Source: Hymenobacter sediminicola (lineage in GTDB: Bacteria; Bacteroidota; Bacteroidia; Cytophagales; Hymenobacteraceae). From it: a DNA stretch of 64,000 bases. Location of the stretch: contig NZ_CP060202.1 of assembly GCF_014250515.1 (NCBI RefSeq), positions 2,291,001 through 2,355,000 on the forward strand, read 5' to 3'. Below are positions 9,178 through 17,430 of this stretch, piece after piece. The position numbers and the translations under genes were made by a program. The notes under the pieces are model-generated. The model was not told where the DNA came from, ran no database searches, and saw only the letters and a list, made by a program, of their open reading frames with translations. Position 1 is the first letter of the stretch, and each line of letters opens with the position of its first letter.

Positions 9178-11088
9178 TTACGCTAAATCTTCCTCGGGCA
9201 CTTCTGCTACGGGCAGCACATCCGAGGTTACCAGGTCCTTTTCCTGACGCAGGTTTTCGATGATGAATTCCTGACGGGCCGGCGTGTTCTTGCCCATGTA
9301 ATAAGTCAGTACCTGCTGAATACTACGGTCCGACTGCAGAATCACGGGCTCCAGCTTGATGTTGTCACCGATGAACTTGCCGAATTCGTCGGGGCTGATT
9401 TCGCCCAGCCCTTTGAAGCGCGTGACTTCGGGGTTGCGGCCGAGCTGGCGCATGGCAGCCTGCTTCTCCTGCTCGTTGTAGCAGTAGATGGTCGTTTTCT
9501 TGTTGCGGACGCGGAACAGCGGCGTTTCCAGAATAAACACATGGCCGTTGCGCACGAGGTCCGGGAAGAACTGCAGGAAGAACGTGAGCAGCAGCAACCG
9601 GATGTGCATCCCATCCACGTCGGCATCGGTAGCAATAACCACGCGGTTGTAGCGCAGCCCTTCAATGCCTTCCTCGATGTTGAGGGCGTGCTGCAACAGA
9701 TTCAGCTCCTCGTTTTCGTACACAATCTTCTTTTTCAGCCCAAAGCAGTTCAGCGGCTTACCGCGGAGGCTGAAAACGGCCTCCGTTTCTACGTTGCGGC
9801 TTTTCGTGATAGAGCCCGACGCAGAGTCACCTTCGGTGATGAACAGCGTGGTCAGGGCTTCGGCTTCCTGTTTGCCTTCGCCGAGGTGGAAGCGGCAGTC
9901 GCGCAGCTTCCGGTTGTGCAGGTTGGCCTTTTTGGCGCGCTGGTTGGCCAGCTTCTTCACGCCCGCCATATCCTTCCGTTCCCGCTCGCTCTGCTCAATA
10001 CGCTTGCGCAGCGCCTCGGCAGTAGCAGGATTTTTATGCAGGAAGTTGTCGAGGGATTCTTTTACGAAGTCCAGAATAAAGCCGCGTACCGTGGGGCCAT
10101 CGGGCCCCATGTTCATGGAGCCCAGCTTGGTTTTGGTCTGGCTTTCGAACACGGGTTCCTGCACCCTTACCGAAATGGCCGCAATAATGGAGCCTCGGAC
10201 ATCGGTAGCATCGTACTCTTTCTTGTAGAACTCGCGCACCGTTTTCACTACTGCCTCGCGGAAGGCGGCCAAGTGCGTTCCACCCTGCGTGGTATACTGC
10301 CCGTTCACGAACGAGTAGTACTCTTCGCCGTAGTCGTTGCCGTGCGTGATGGCCATCTCAATATCCTCGCCTTTGAGGTGGATGACCGGGTAGCGCAGGC
10401 TTTCCGGATCAGCTTTGCGGGCCAGCAGGTCGGCGAGGCCGTTTTCGGAGTAGTACTTCTGGCCGTTGAAGTTGATGGTGAGGCCAGCATTCAGGTACAC
10501 ATAATTCCAGATCTGATTTTCGAGGTACTCTGGGATAAAGCGGTAGTTGCGGAAAATCGTGTCGTCTGGCTGGAATGTCATCAGCGTGCCGTTGCGCTGG
10601 CTGGTTTTCACCGGCTTAGCGTCGCTGGTAAGGATACCCTGCGCAAACTCGGCAGACTTCATCAGCCCGTCGCGGACGCTCTGTACCAGAAAGTAATTGC
10701 TGAGCGCATTAACCGCTTTGGTACCGACCCCGTTTAACCCCACAGACTTCTGAAAGACCTTGGAATCGTACTTGCCGCCCGTGTTGATTTTGCTGACTAC
10801 ATCCACCACTTTACCCAGCGGAATGCCGCGGCCGTAGTCGCGCACCTGCACCCGGTGGTCAGAAATCTTAATTTCAATCGTGCGGCCGTGGCCCATCACG
10901 TGTTCGTCAATCGAGTTGTCGATGACTTCTTTTACCAACACATAGATGCCATCATCGTACGCCGAACCATCGCCGAGCTTGCCGATATACATACCAGGCC
11001 GCAACCGGATATGCTCGCGCCAGTCAAGGGAACGAATGCTGTCTTCGGTGTAGCCGTGCGTAGCAACGGATATCTGTTCTTCACTCAT
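9178..11088 (-). CDS. parE: DNA topoisomerase IV subunit B
   Basis: ATPase subunit of topoisomerase IV. The GHKL ATPase domain is at the N-terminus ([12 protein letters not shown] near residue 30; [10 protein letters not shown] with the catalytic Glu; [21 protein letters not shown] lid), then the transducer domain and the TOPRIM domain ([16 protein letters not shown], and [10 protein letters not shown]). The ATG at 11086-11088 ([20 protein letters not shown]) is chosen over a frame-open extension of 19 codons because family members start close to the YTEDSI segment. It is 636 residues, the usual length, and is followed by parC. Confidence 0.94.
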   Translation of the reverse strand: MSEEQISVATHGYTEDSIRSLDWREHIRLRPGMYIGKLGDGSAYDDGIYVLVKEVIDNSIDEHVMGHGRTIEIKISDHRVQVRDYGRGIPLGKVVDVVSKINTGGKYDSKVFQKSVGLNGVGTKAVNALSNYFLVQSVRDGLMKSAEFAQGILTSDAKPVKTSQRNGTLMTFQPDDTIFRNYRFIPEYLENQIWNYVYLNAGLTINFNGQKYYSENGLADLLARKADPESLRYPVIHLKGEDIEMAITHGNDYGEEYYSFVNGQYTTQGGTHLAAFREAVVKTVREFYKKEYDATDVRGSIIAAISVRVQEPVFESQTKTKLGSMNMGPDGPTVRGFILDFVKESLDNFLHKNPATAEALRKRIEQSERERKDMAGVKKLANQRAKKANLHNRKLRDCRFHLGEGKQEAEALTTLFITEGDSASGSITKSRNVETEAVFSLRGKPLNCFGLKKKIVYENEELNLLQHALNIEEGIEGLRYNRVVIATDADVDGMHIRLLLLTFFLQFFPDLVRNGHVFILETPLFRVRNKKTTIYCYNEQEKQAAMRQLGRNPEVTRFKGLGEISPDEFGKFIGDNIKLEPVILQSDRSIQQVLTYYMGKNTPARQEFIIENLRQEKDLVTSDVLPVAEVPEEDLA

Positions 11089-11283
11089 CAGTAGATCGAA
11101 ATTCAATTCCGGAGTAAAATAACGCAGAAAACTGACCTTTTCCACGTTTCAATTTCGCTAGTAAAGTTAGCAAAATCTCTTTTCCAAACCCAGCACCGCT
11201 TCAGTTTGTTCCGGGGCATTTCAATACAAATGCCTCACAACCGCACTTTTCTCTCTCCCAATTTTACCAACTCTATTAGCAAA

Positions 11284-12465
11284 ATGCTTACTCCTGCTGC
11301 TCAGCATCATTTGCCTCCTTCCGGCCATAAGCCCAGTCCGGTAGTCAAGCAGACCCCCATCATTCAGTTCGCCTTCTTTCTGCTTGGTGCGGTACTGCTG
11401 GTCTACTCGCTGAAAGTCCTCGACGACATCCTGCTGCCGCTGCTGTTTTCGGCCGTATTCACTTTGTTGCTGCTGCCCATCTGCCGCTGGCTGGAGCTGC
11501 GTGGCTTGCCGCGGGTACTGGCCATTATTCTGTGTCTCTTGCTAGTGCTGGCCGTTTTTGCGGGGGTTATTCTGGGGTTTGGCTCGCAGTTGGCGCAGTT
11601 TAAAAGCGAGCTACCCAAGCTGCAGACCAAGATGATGGAATTCTTCACCCAGGCGCAGGAATGGGCGCATGTGAAGTTTGGCTACAAGCCCATGAGTATC
11701 GAAGATCTGAAGGAAACGACGGTCAAGACGCTGAAAAAATCGGGCGGCTCCTACCTCGGTACTACGCTTAACACCACCACCGCGGTACTCAGCAACCTAG
11801 CGCAGGTACTCATCTACATCTTCTGTCTGCTGCTCTACCGTGACCATCTGCGGCAGTTTATGTTCCGTTTTGTAGCCCCCGACAAGCGCACGTCGGTGCT
11901 GCATACCGTCGACAGTATTCAGACCGTAGTGCAGGCCTACATTTCGGGCCTGTTCAAAGTCATTGTAATTGTGGCTGTACTTAACGGTATCGGGCTGCTT
12001 GCGTTGGGCGTCAAGTTCGCCATCTTTTTCGCCATTTTCGCCTCTGTGCTGGCCATTATCCCCTATATCGGCATCATGATTGGAGCCACCGTGCCGGCCA
12101 TTATTACACTGGTTGAAACCGGCTCCCCGCTGCAGGCAGCGCTGGTAGTTGGGGTGTTTGTGGTGGTGCAGTTTCTGGAAGGCAACTTCATCACGCCCAT
12201 GATTACTGGCTCGCAGGTCAGCATCAATCCGCTGGCCGCTATTCTGGCCCTGATTCTGGGGGCTGAACTGTGGGGCACACCGGGCATGATTCTCAGCATT
12301 CCGCTCATGGCCGTTGCCAAAGTTGTACTGGATGCTAATAAAGCCACAGAGCCCTGGGGTTTCCTGCTCGGCGACACTGCCGAAGGCGAGGACTCCACCA
12401 AGCCCGAAAACAACGAGCCGAACAGTGTCCAGAAGCTCTGGCGACGGCTGCTAAATAAAGATTGA
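11284..12465 (+). CDS. AI-2E family transporter (PerM/TqsA-like permease)
   Basis: A 393-residue polytopic membrane protein with the AI-2E transporter layout: two N-terminal helices (FAFFLLGAVLLVYSLKVL and neighbours), a soluble central section rich in Lys/Glu, then a group of helices with the conserved IPYIGIMIGATVPAI and the FLEGNFITPMITGSQVSINPLAA region. Family members export diverse solutes; the autoinducer-2 role was shown for only a few, so the substrate is unknown. The ATG at 11284 starts just before the first helix; the frame is open for 26 more codons. It is divergent from parE, with nothing else in the 195-bp gap. A terminator follows immediately. Confidence 0.88.
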   Translation: MLTPAAQHHLPPSGHKPSPVVKQTPIIQFAFFLLGAVLLVYSLKVLDDILLPLLFSAVFTLLLLPICRWLELRGLPRVLAIILCLLLVLAVFAGVILGFGSQLAQFKSELPKLQTKMMEFFTQAQEWAHVKFGYKPMSIEDLKETTVKTLKKSGGSYLGTTLNTTTAVLSNLAQVLIYIFCLLLYRDHLRQFMFRFVAPDKRTSVLHTVDSIQTVVQAYISGLFKVIVIVAVLNGIGLLALGVKFAIFFAIFASVLAIIPYIGIMIGATVPAIITLVETGSPLQAALVVGVFVVVQFLEGNFITPMITGSQVSINPLAAILALILGAELWGTPGMILSIPLMAVAKVVLDANKATEPWGFLLGDTAEGEDSTKPENNEPNSVQKLWRRLLNKD

Positions 12466-12472
12466 TGGCTCA

Positions 12473-12504
12473 AGCGCCCGGCTAACTGCCGGGCGCTGCT
12501 TTTT
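12473..12504 (+). terminator. Terminator after the AI-2E-type permease
   Basis: AGCGCCCGGC / GCCGGGCGCT stem with a short loop followed by CTTTTT on the plus strand. It also ends at the stop of the convergent acyltransferase gene. Confidence 0.8.
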
Positions 12505-13483
12505 ATTGCAACTCGAGGGTGTAAGTGTCTGTGGTTTCGGCCGTGGCTCCGAAGCCCTCTTTTTGATTTAGCAGGCCCTGGTTTACCTCTCCGTGCACGG
12601 TAGAAATGCCGAATGAAAACCGTTGAAAATGCGCTGACTTCACCTCAAGCAGATGCGCCAGAACGGCATCAACGGCGCCGGTTTGCTTGCCGAAAGGGTT
12701 TCCGGCTATGTACTGCGTATGCACAAATCCCTGGTGCGTGTCCTGAAACACTACCACCCCGGCCACAACTTCTACCCCTATTCGTGCCACCCAGAGTTCT
12801 ATATGGTCCGGGTTCTGGTCGCGCAAGCGGCATATTTCAGCTAGCGTATGTACGGGGCGGCGCCCGTGCACCTGGAGTAGGTTTTGAGTGAGAATGTCCC
12901 AGAAGGCCGCGTACTCAGAGTCAGCTGCCGTAGCTGCTACTACTACCCCGTGGCGGCGCGCTTTGCGCAGATTGCCCCGCCGCCAGGTGCCAATCCGGAA
13001 AGGCCGTGTCAGATTGATGACGGAATTCAGCTCACGGCCAGTGAGGCGGGCGCCCTGCTGGTGCAGCCAAAACAATAGCCCTTCAGAAGGCTGGCGGCAA
13101 AACACGCGTGGTACCGGCTTCAGAATAAGCTGCCGGAACCCAGCTGCCTGCCAGGCAGCGCGCAGCAATTCTAGCCAGGCAGCTACCTCCGTGTATTTGG
13201 GTTGTGCAACCGTAACGAGGCCGCCATAGGCCAGTCCTGGGTGCGCTATCAGTACATCAGGCGCGGTGGTGGTATGGGCGGTAGCTGCCACAAAAACGGC
13301 CCGTAGCTCCTGCCCCTGCCATACCAGCCACGATTGGTCCTGGAAACGGTCTTGGTGATAGGTAAGAAACGACTGTTGAAACAGGAAAGGCCCGTTGTCG
13401 GAAGCCGCTACCAGCGCATCCCAGGCTGCCTCATGCGCCTTTGCGTACGGTTCTACCCAGGTTACGGCCGGCAAGTGGCTCAT
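12503..13483 (-). CDS. GNAT/FemAB-like acyltransferase
   Basis: A 326-residue cytoplasmic protein with two halves that look like the tandem GNAT folds of FemAB-type enzymes: an N-terminal half with the GPFLFQQSFLTYHQDRF motif (residues 30-47) and a C-terminal half around ELWVARIGVEVVAGVVVFQD (residues 225-245). Such enzymes transfer acyl or aminoacyl groups to peptidoglycan precursors or sugar nucleotides. Its ATG overlaps the stop codon of the upstream ketoisomerase-fold gene (ATGA, 13480-13483), so translation is probably coupled and the two act in one pathway. Inference: modification of an amino-sugar or glycan. The exact substrate cannot be read from the sequence. Confidence 0.75.
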   Translation of the reverse strand: MSHLPAVTWVEPYAKAHEAAWDALVAASDNGPFLFQQSFLTYHQDRFQDQSWLVWQGQELRAVFVAATAHTTTAPDVLIAHPGLAYGGLVTVAQPKYTEVAAWLELLRAAWQAAGFRQLILKPVPRVFCRQPSEGLLFWLHQQGARLTGRELNSVINLTRPFRIGTWRRGNLRKARRHGVVVAATAADSEYAAFWDILTQNLLQVHGRRPVHTLAEICRLRDQNPDHIELWVARIGVEVVAGVVVFQDTHQGFVHTQYIAGNPFGKQTGAVDAVLAHLLEVKSAHFQRFSFGISTVHGEVNQGLLNQKEGFGATAETTDTYTLELQ

Positions 13484-13917
13484 AGCGTGTCCGACGCATT
13501 AGCCAGGGCCCGAAAAGCCGCATAGTCGCGGATATAGCTAGCCTCGGAATAGGGCTGCGATACTAAACATAGCAGCACGGCCTGCTTGTGGAAGCGGATG
13601 GTGCGCCAGTACAGGCCCGGCAGGTACAAACCGACATCTGGGCGCTCCAACGTAAACTGCTGCTGCTCGCCAGCCGGATTTTCGAGGGTAACATCAAGGC
13701 GGCCACTTACGGCAACCAGCAATTGTTCCAGTGTATGGTGGGCATGGTGGCCCCGCAGTACATTGGCCGGAGTACCATACGTCCAATAGACCCGTGCAAT
13801 AGGGAATGGCAACGCCCCTGGAGCAGCCGTTGCGGTATAGCCAGTGGCTGCATCACCGATGACGGGTAGCGGCATCAGGCGCGGTACAGGCAGGGCTTCA
13901 GCAGGCACTATGGACAT
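13480..13917 (-). CDS. FdtA/WxcM-like cupin (sugar 3,4-ketoisomerase fold)
   Basis: A 145-residue cupin related to dTDP-4-oxo-6-deoxyglucose 3,4-ketoisomerases. The conserved segment RGHHAHHTLEQLLVAVSG (about residues 55-72) carries the histidines used for catalysis in FdtA, and the motifs RPDVGLYLPGLYWRT and YIRDYAAF are typical. In known pathways this step leads to dTDP-3-amino-3,6-dideoxy sugars of surface glycans, followed by an aminotransferase and an acyltransferase. Here an acyltransferase is directly coupled, but no aminotransferase or dTDP-sugar gene is nearby. The ATG at 13915-13917 is preferred to a TTG six codons upstream. A promoter lies about 50 bp upstream. Confidence 0.85.
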   Translation of the reverse strand: MSIVPAEALPVPRLMPLPVIGDAATGYTATAAPGALPFPIARVYWTYGTPANVLRGHHAHHTLEQLLVAVSGRLDVTLENPAGEQQQFTLERPDVGLYLPGLYWRTIRFHKQAVLLCLVSQPYSEASYIRDYAAFRALANASDTL

Positions 13918-13964
13918 GGGAGCAAACGGACACAAACCCCGCCAGCACTACTGTGCGGATTAGT

Positions 13965-13995
13965 CAAAAGTAGCGCTTCTCCCCTTCCCGGCCAA
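13965..13995 (-). promoter_or_regulatory. Promoter of the cupin-acyltransferase operon
   Basis: On the minus strand TACTTTTG (13965-13972) is a perfect TAnnTTTG box and TTG (13993-13995) lies 20 nt upstream, the spacing expected for Bacteroidota promoters. The predicted leader is about 40 nt. Confidence 0.6.
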
Positions 13996-14158
13996 CCTTG
14001 GCTCTTATATAAGAAGATGAGCCAAAGCCGCGCAGCACGCCAGAATTTTATTCCGTTCTGCTACAACTCCTCACCCCACCACTAAGTATACTTCTCCGGC
14101 GTGGTCCTGAAAAACGGACAGGCCCTGAACTTCTCACTTCCACCTAAACTTCTACCCC

Positions 14159-14629
14159 ATGGCAGCTATTACCGGCGAAACCGCCCGCGCATACAACGAC
14201 TTGGTTGAAATCAACAAGACAGCCGCCAAAGGCTACCAAGAAGCAGCAGAGGAGATTTCCGATGCAAATCTAAAATCGAAGCTGAGCCAGATGAGCCAGC
14301 AACGCGCCCAATTTGCCGCCGACCTCACGCAGCATGCGCAGCAATTTGGCATCAATCCGGCGCAGGAAAGCACAGTTGAGGCCACGATAGCCGATGCTGC
14401 CGCTGCTGTACACCGGGGCTGGATCAATATCAAATCGGCCATTACGGGCCAAGATGACTCGGCTATTCTGGGCGAGTGCGAAAACGGTGATTCGGTGGCT
14501 CTGCAGTCGTATGAAACAGCGCTGAAGTCGCAGGAACTGCCCGCAGAAGCCCGCACCGTCATTCAGCAACAGCATGGCTCCATCCTGTCTGATAAGAACT
14601 GGATTACGCAGCAGAAAGCGACACGCTAG
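14159..14629 (+). CDS. PA2169-type four-helix-bundle protein (DUF2383)
   Basis: A 156-residue soluble, almost entirely helical protein that matches the DUF2383/PA2169 family: ferritin-like four-helix bundle with the N-terminal segment YNDLVEINKTAAKGYQEAAE (residues 12-31), LKSKLSQMSQQRAQFAADL and the C-terminal helix. Members are often found in stress-related gene sets, but no reaction is established. It stands alone, with 241 bp to the divergent FdtA-like gene, and is closed by its own terminator. The ATG follows the usual family start. Confidence 0.88.
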   Translation: MAAITGETARAYNDLVEINKTAAKGYQEAAEEISDANLKSKLSQMSQQRAQFAADLTQHAQQFGINPAQESTVEATIADAAAAVHRGWINIKSAITGQDDSAILGECENGDSVALQSYETALKSQELPAEARTVIQQQHGSILSDKNWITQQKATR

Positions 14630-14646
14630 AATTACTGCACCTCGTG

Positions 14647-14677
14647 AAAAAGACCCGCCTCGTGCGGGTCTTTTTTT
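14647..14677 (+). terminator. Terminator after the DUF2383 gene
   Basis: AAAAAGACCCGC / GCGGGTCTTTTT perfect stem with a 5-nt loop and a 7-T run on the plus strand. Confidence 0.9.
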
Positions 14678-14718
14678 GTGCGCTTAGCTGAAACAAGTCG
14701 ATGCAACCTCCCAGGCTG

Positions 14719-14726
14719 TATCTTTG
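14719..14726 (+). promoter_or_regulatory. -7 promoter box for the exonuclease/GIY-YIG gene
   Basis: TATCTTTG, a perfect TAnnTTTG, 46 nt upstream of the TTG start at 14773. No TTG at the -33 position was found. Confidence 0.45.
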
Positions 14727-14772
14727 TTACCAATTGCATTAGCATTGTTTATTACCTGATACCGCGCCGCTT

Positions 14773-16284
14773 TTGTACGCCATCATTGACCTTGAGACTA
14801 CCGGGGGACAGCCCACGCAGGACCGCATTACGGAAATAGCCATCTTTATTCATGATGGTGAAAAGGTGGTGGACCAATACGATACGCTGGTTAATCCGGG
14901 GCGCTCCATTCCATTTTTTATCACCCAGCTCACCGGCATCAACGATGAGATGGTGCGCGACGCACCCAAGTTTCATGAGGTGGCCCGCAAAGTGGTGGAA
15001 ATGACGGAAGGCTGCGTGTTTGTGGCCCACAACGTACGCTTCGACTATTCCTTTCTGAAAAAGGAATTCGGCGACTTAGGCTACAACTATTCGCGCAAAA
15101 CGCTGTGTACCGTGCGCCTCAGCCGCTCCCTGATGCCGGGCCAGCCCAGCTACAGTCTCGGCAAGCTGTGCCAGAACATTGGCATTCCGCTGAACGGTCG
15201 CCACCGGGCTGCTGGCGACGCCGCCGCTACGGCTATCTTGTTTGACCGGCTGCTCAAAATCAGCCAGCAGGAAGAGGCGCTGACTAAGCCCGGCCTATCT
15301 CCGGCCGATACGCTGGCTGCCGTGGATGCAAATGCCCCGGCCGGCCGCCGACCAGTTCCGCCGGCCACTGCCAGCCCGGCCGCCACAAAGGCCCCTTCTG
15401 CCCGCAAGATAAAAGCAGTGCAGGAAGCTATCCGGACGGCGCTACTACCGCCCAACATCACACCGGAAAAAGTGGCCTCACTGCCGCATACGGCGGGCGT
15501 ATATTACTTCCACAACGAGCAGGGCGAGGTGATTTATGTGGGCAAGAGCATCAATATCTACAAACGCATCCAGCAGCATTTCGCGGTTGACTACAAGTCG
15601 CGCAAAAGCATAGAATTCAAAAACTCCATTTCCGATATCACCTGGGAACTGACCGGCTCGGAATTGGTGGCGTTGCTGTATGAGTCGCACGAAATCAAGC
15701 GGCTGAAGCCACTTTACAATCGGAAGCTGCGGCGCTCCGTGTTTCCGGCCGGTATTTTCCTGCGCACCGACGAGCAGGGCTACAAACACCTCTACTACGG
15801 CCGCGCCGATGACCATGCGGAGTCGCACCCGCTCATTGCGCTGGGCAACCAGTACAAGGCCAAAGGATTCCTATTTCATAAAGTCTCCAAGTTCAATCTG
15901 TGCCAGAAGCTCTGCGACTTATACAAAACCACGGGGGCCTGCTTCGACTACCAGGTGCACCGCTGCAAAGGTGCCTGCCTGGGCCTGGAGCCACCCGAAG
16001 AGTACAACCAGCGCGTAGAGGAAGCCATTGAGTCGTTTACGTATGAGCACGGCTCATTTGTGGTGATTGGGCAGGGCCGCCGCGAGGACGAAAAGACGAT
16101 TGTACTAGTTGAAAACGGCCGGTACCAAGGCTTTGCCTATGTCGATACCGAATCGTTTTCCGCCCGCAGCTTAGCTGATTTCAGAAACGTCATTACTCGC
16201 TACAACGACAACAAGGATGCGCAGCAGATTATCCGGCAATATCTGCGCACCAAGCATAAGGACAAGGTGAAGATTTTCAAATAG
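14773..16284 (+). CDS. DnaQ-like exonuclease fused to a UvrC-type GIY-YIG nuclease
   Basis: A 503-residue two-nuclease protein. The N-terminal DEDDh 3'-5' exonuclease domain shows IIDLETTGG (Asp6, Glu8), the middle acidic motif HNVRFDYSFL and the final HRAAGDAAAT motif (residues 1-170). An Ala/Pro-rich linker follows. The GIY-YIG domain (about 238-320) shows AGVYYFHNEQGEVIYVGKS. After it comes a cysteine group with spacing C-x12-C-x7-C-x3-C, close to the iron-sulfur cysteines of UvrC. Related DnaQ/Cho fusions are known in several phyla; a role in nucleotide excision or other DNA repair is inferred. The start is TTG, since MYAIIDLETTG is the family N-terminus, a stop lies at 14740-14742 and no ATG is available. 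Confidence 0.9.
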   Translation: MYAIIDLETTGGQPTQDRITEIAIFIHDGEKVVDQYDTLVNPGRSIPFFITQLTGINDEMVRDAPKFHEVARKVVEMTEGCVFVAHNVRFDYSFLKKEFGDLGYNYSRKTLCTVRLSRSLMPGQPSYSLGKLCQNIGIPLNGRHRAAGDAAATAILFDRLLKISQQEEALTKPGLSPADTLAAVDANAPAGRRPVPPATASPAATKAPSARKIKAVQEAIRTALLPPNITPEKVASLPHTAGVYYFHNEQGEVIYVGKSINIYKRIQQHFAVDYKSRKSIEFKNSISDITWELTGSELVALLYESHEIKRLKPLYNRKLRRSVFPAGIFLRTDEQGYKHLYYGRADDHAESHPLIALGNQYKAKGFLFHKVSKFNLCQKLCDLYKTTGACFDYQVHRCKGACLGLEPPEEYNQRVEEAIESFTYEHGSFVVIGQGRREDEKTIVLVENGRYQGFAYVDTESFSARSLADFRNVITRYNDNKDAQQIIRQYLRTKHKDKVKIFK

Positions 16285-16312
16285 TTCTCGGCTTACCGCC
16301 ACCCAATCTTGG

Positions 16313-16343
16313 TACCCTGCTTATATAGCGGGGTATTTTTTTT
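16313..16343 (+). terminator. Terminator after the fusion nuclease gene
   Basis: TACCCTGC / GCGGGGTA stem (one G-U pair) followed by eight T residues on the plus strand. Confidence 0.75.
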
Positions 16344-16448
16344 ATATCCAAGACAGGTTTCCGCCGGTTCTATTTCATTAAGATTAGGAATACCTTATAT
16401 TCAGTTTGTAGGCTGTCGGCCTCTGTCGTTCTGTTTGTCTTCGTGCCT

Positions 16449-16865
16449 ATGAAAACGCTCTTTACGTCCCCGTACTTGCTTATTCATCATGATGGATTCG
16501 GGCACGCCCTGGAACTGGAATGGCTCGACTTTGCCAACAGCGTACAGCTGCGCGAAGGCATGTGGGAAGGGCTGCGGCTGGCTAGCCTCTACAATGTCCG
16601 GGCATGGATTGGTAACCTACGCGGCATGCACGTTATCCGCCCCATAGACCAGATTTGGCTGAATGATGAATGGTTTCCGCGCTTCGCGGAGCTCAATATC
16701 ACGCACATGGCCATTGTGGAATCGGAGGATGTGCTGAACCGCCAGGGCGTGACGCAGGTAATGCACCGCGCCGGCGCTATGGCCCCACTCAGCACGGCGT
16801 GGTTCCAAACGGTAGAAGAAGCGCGCAGTTGGGTACGCAACACGGCATTCGCCCTGCAGGCTTAG
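16449..16865 (+). CDS. SpoIIAA/STAS-like protein
   Basis: A 138-residue soluble alpha/beta protein of the SpoIIAA-like type common in Bacteroidota. It has alternating strands and helices with the typical W-containing first helix region (LEWLDFANSVQLREGMWEGL), a central strand followed by the RPIDQIWLNDEWFPRFAEL segment (around 75-93) and a final helix with EEARSWVRN. No conserved phosphorylatable Ser of anti-sigma antagonists can be assigned with confidence. ATG at 16449 is chosen over a GTG two codons earlier. The next gene, convergent, encodes a diverged member of the same family. Function unknown. Confidence 0.75.
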   Translation: MKTLFTSPYLLIHHDGFGHALELEWLDFANSVQLREGMWEGLRLASLYNVRAWIGNLRGMHVIRPIDQIWLNDEWFPRFAELNITHMAIVESEDVLNRQGVTQVMHRAGAMAPLSTAWFQTVEEARSWVRNTAFALQA

Positions 16866-16934
16866 CTTACTGAATGAACATCTGGGTTCAGGCGTATTTG
16901 CCCGCCTCAGGACGCACTAATATGCTAGTGCAGC

Positions 16935-17360
16935 CTAACCCTGCTCTTGCTGGCAGCTACGCAGCCATTCTACCGCCTGGGCTTCATCATTGAAACGGCG
17001 CATCCGGTACGTATGGGTCGGATTGCTCTCGTTTTCCTGAAAGACCGGTATGGCCTGGGTAACCAATTGATAGGTTGGAGATATCAGTTGGCTCAAAAAC
17101 ACGGGCTGCCCCAGCTGCGCGCGCAGGTGTGGAAAGTACTCTTCGAAACCCCATTTAGTGGTTTCGGCATCTGCTGGCAGACGCCGCCGTCCATCGAGCA
17201 GCCAATATGGGCACTGGCTTTGGCGGGCTGCTTCCAGAATAAAGTGGTAGCCTTCCTGGGTTTCAGCACCAGAAACCGGCCGCAGCCACCGTGCTACCAG
17301 CATGTTCAAATCTAGACGGTGAACGATATGGAGATAGTCGGAAATAGTAAACGCTTGCAT
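16935..17360 (-). CDS. SpoIIAA/STAS-like protein, second copy
   Basis: A 141-residue soluble protein with the same layout as its convergent neighbour: early strand pair (HIVHRLDLNMLVARWLRP), helix, central strand YWLLDGRRRLP (about 52-62), helix with GFEEYFPHLRAQLGQPVFLS and a C-terminal helix DEAQAVEWLRS. The two proteins are clearly divergent, so duplication is old or they were recruited separately. A promoter box lies 20 bp upstream. The role is not known; a signalling or sensing function is only suggested by the fold. Confidence 0.7.
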   Translation of the reverse strand: MQAFTISDYLHIVHRLDLNMLVARWLRPVSGAETQEGYHFILEAARQSQCPYWLLDGRRRLPADAETTKWGFEEYFPHLRAQLGQPVFLSQLISPTYQLVTQAIPVFQENESNPTHTYRMRRFNDEAQAVEWLRSCQQEQG

Positions 17361-17379
17361 TGTAAGCTCGGCAGAAGCT

Positions 17380-17387
17380 CAAATGTA
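17380..17387 (-). promoter_or_regulatory. -7 promoter box for the second STAS-like gene
   Basis: TACATTTG on the minus strand, a perfect TAnnTTTG, with a predicted leader of about 15-17 nt. Confidence 0.45.
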
Positions 17388-17430
17388 GGGCAGATTCCCT
17401 GCATATCGAACAGCTAACCGCCGGGAGTTT

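Noticed and set aside
9541..10737. 398-codon plus-strand frame opposite parE
   Set aside because: Shadow of parE; composition typical of antisense translation.
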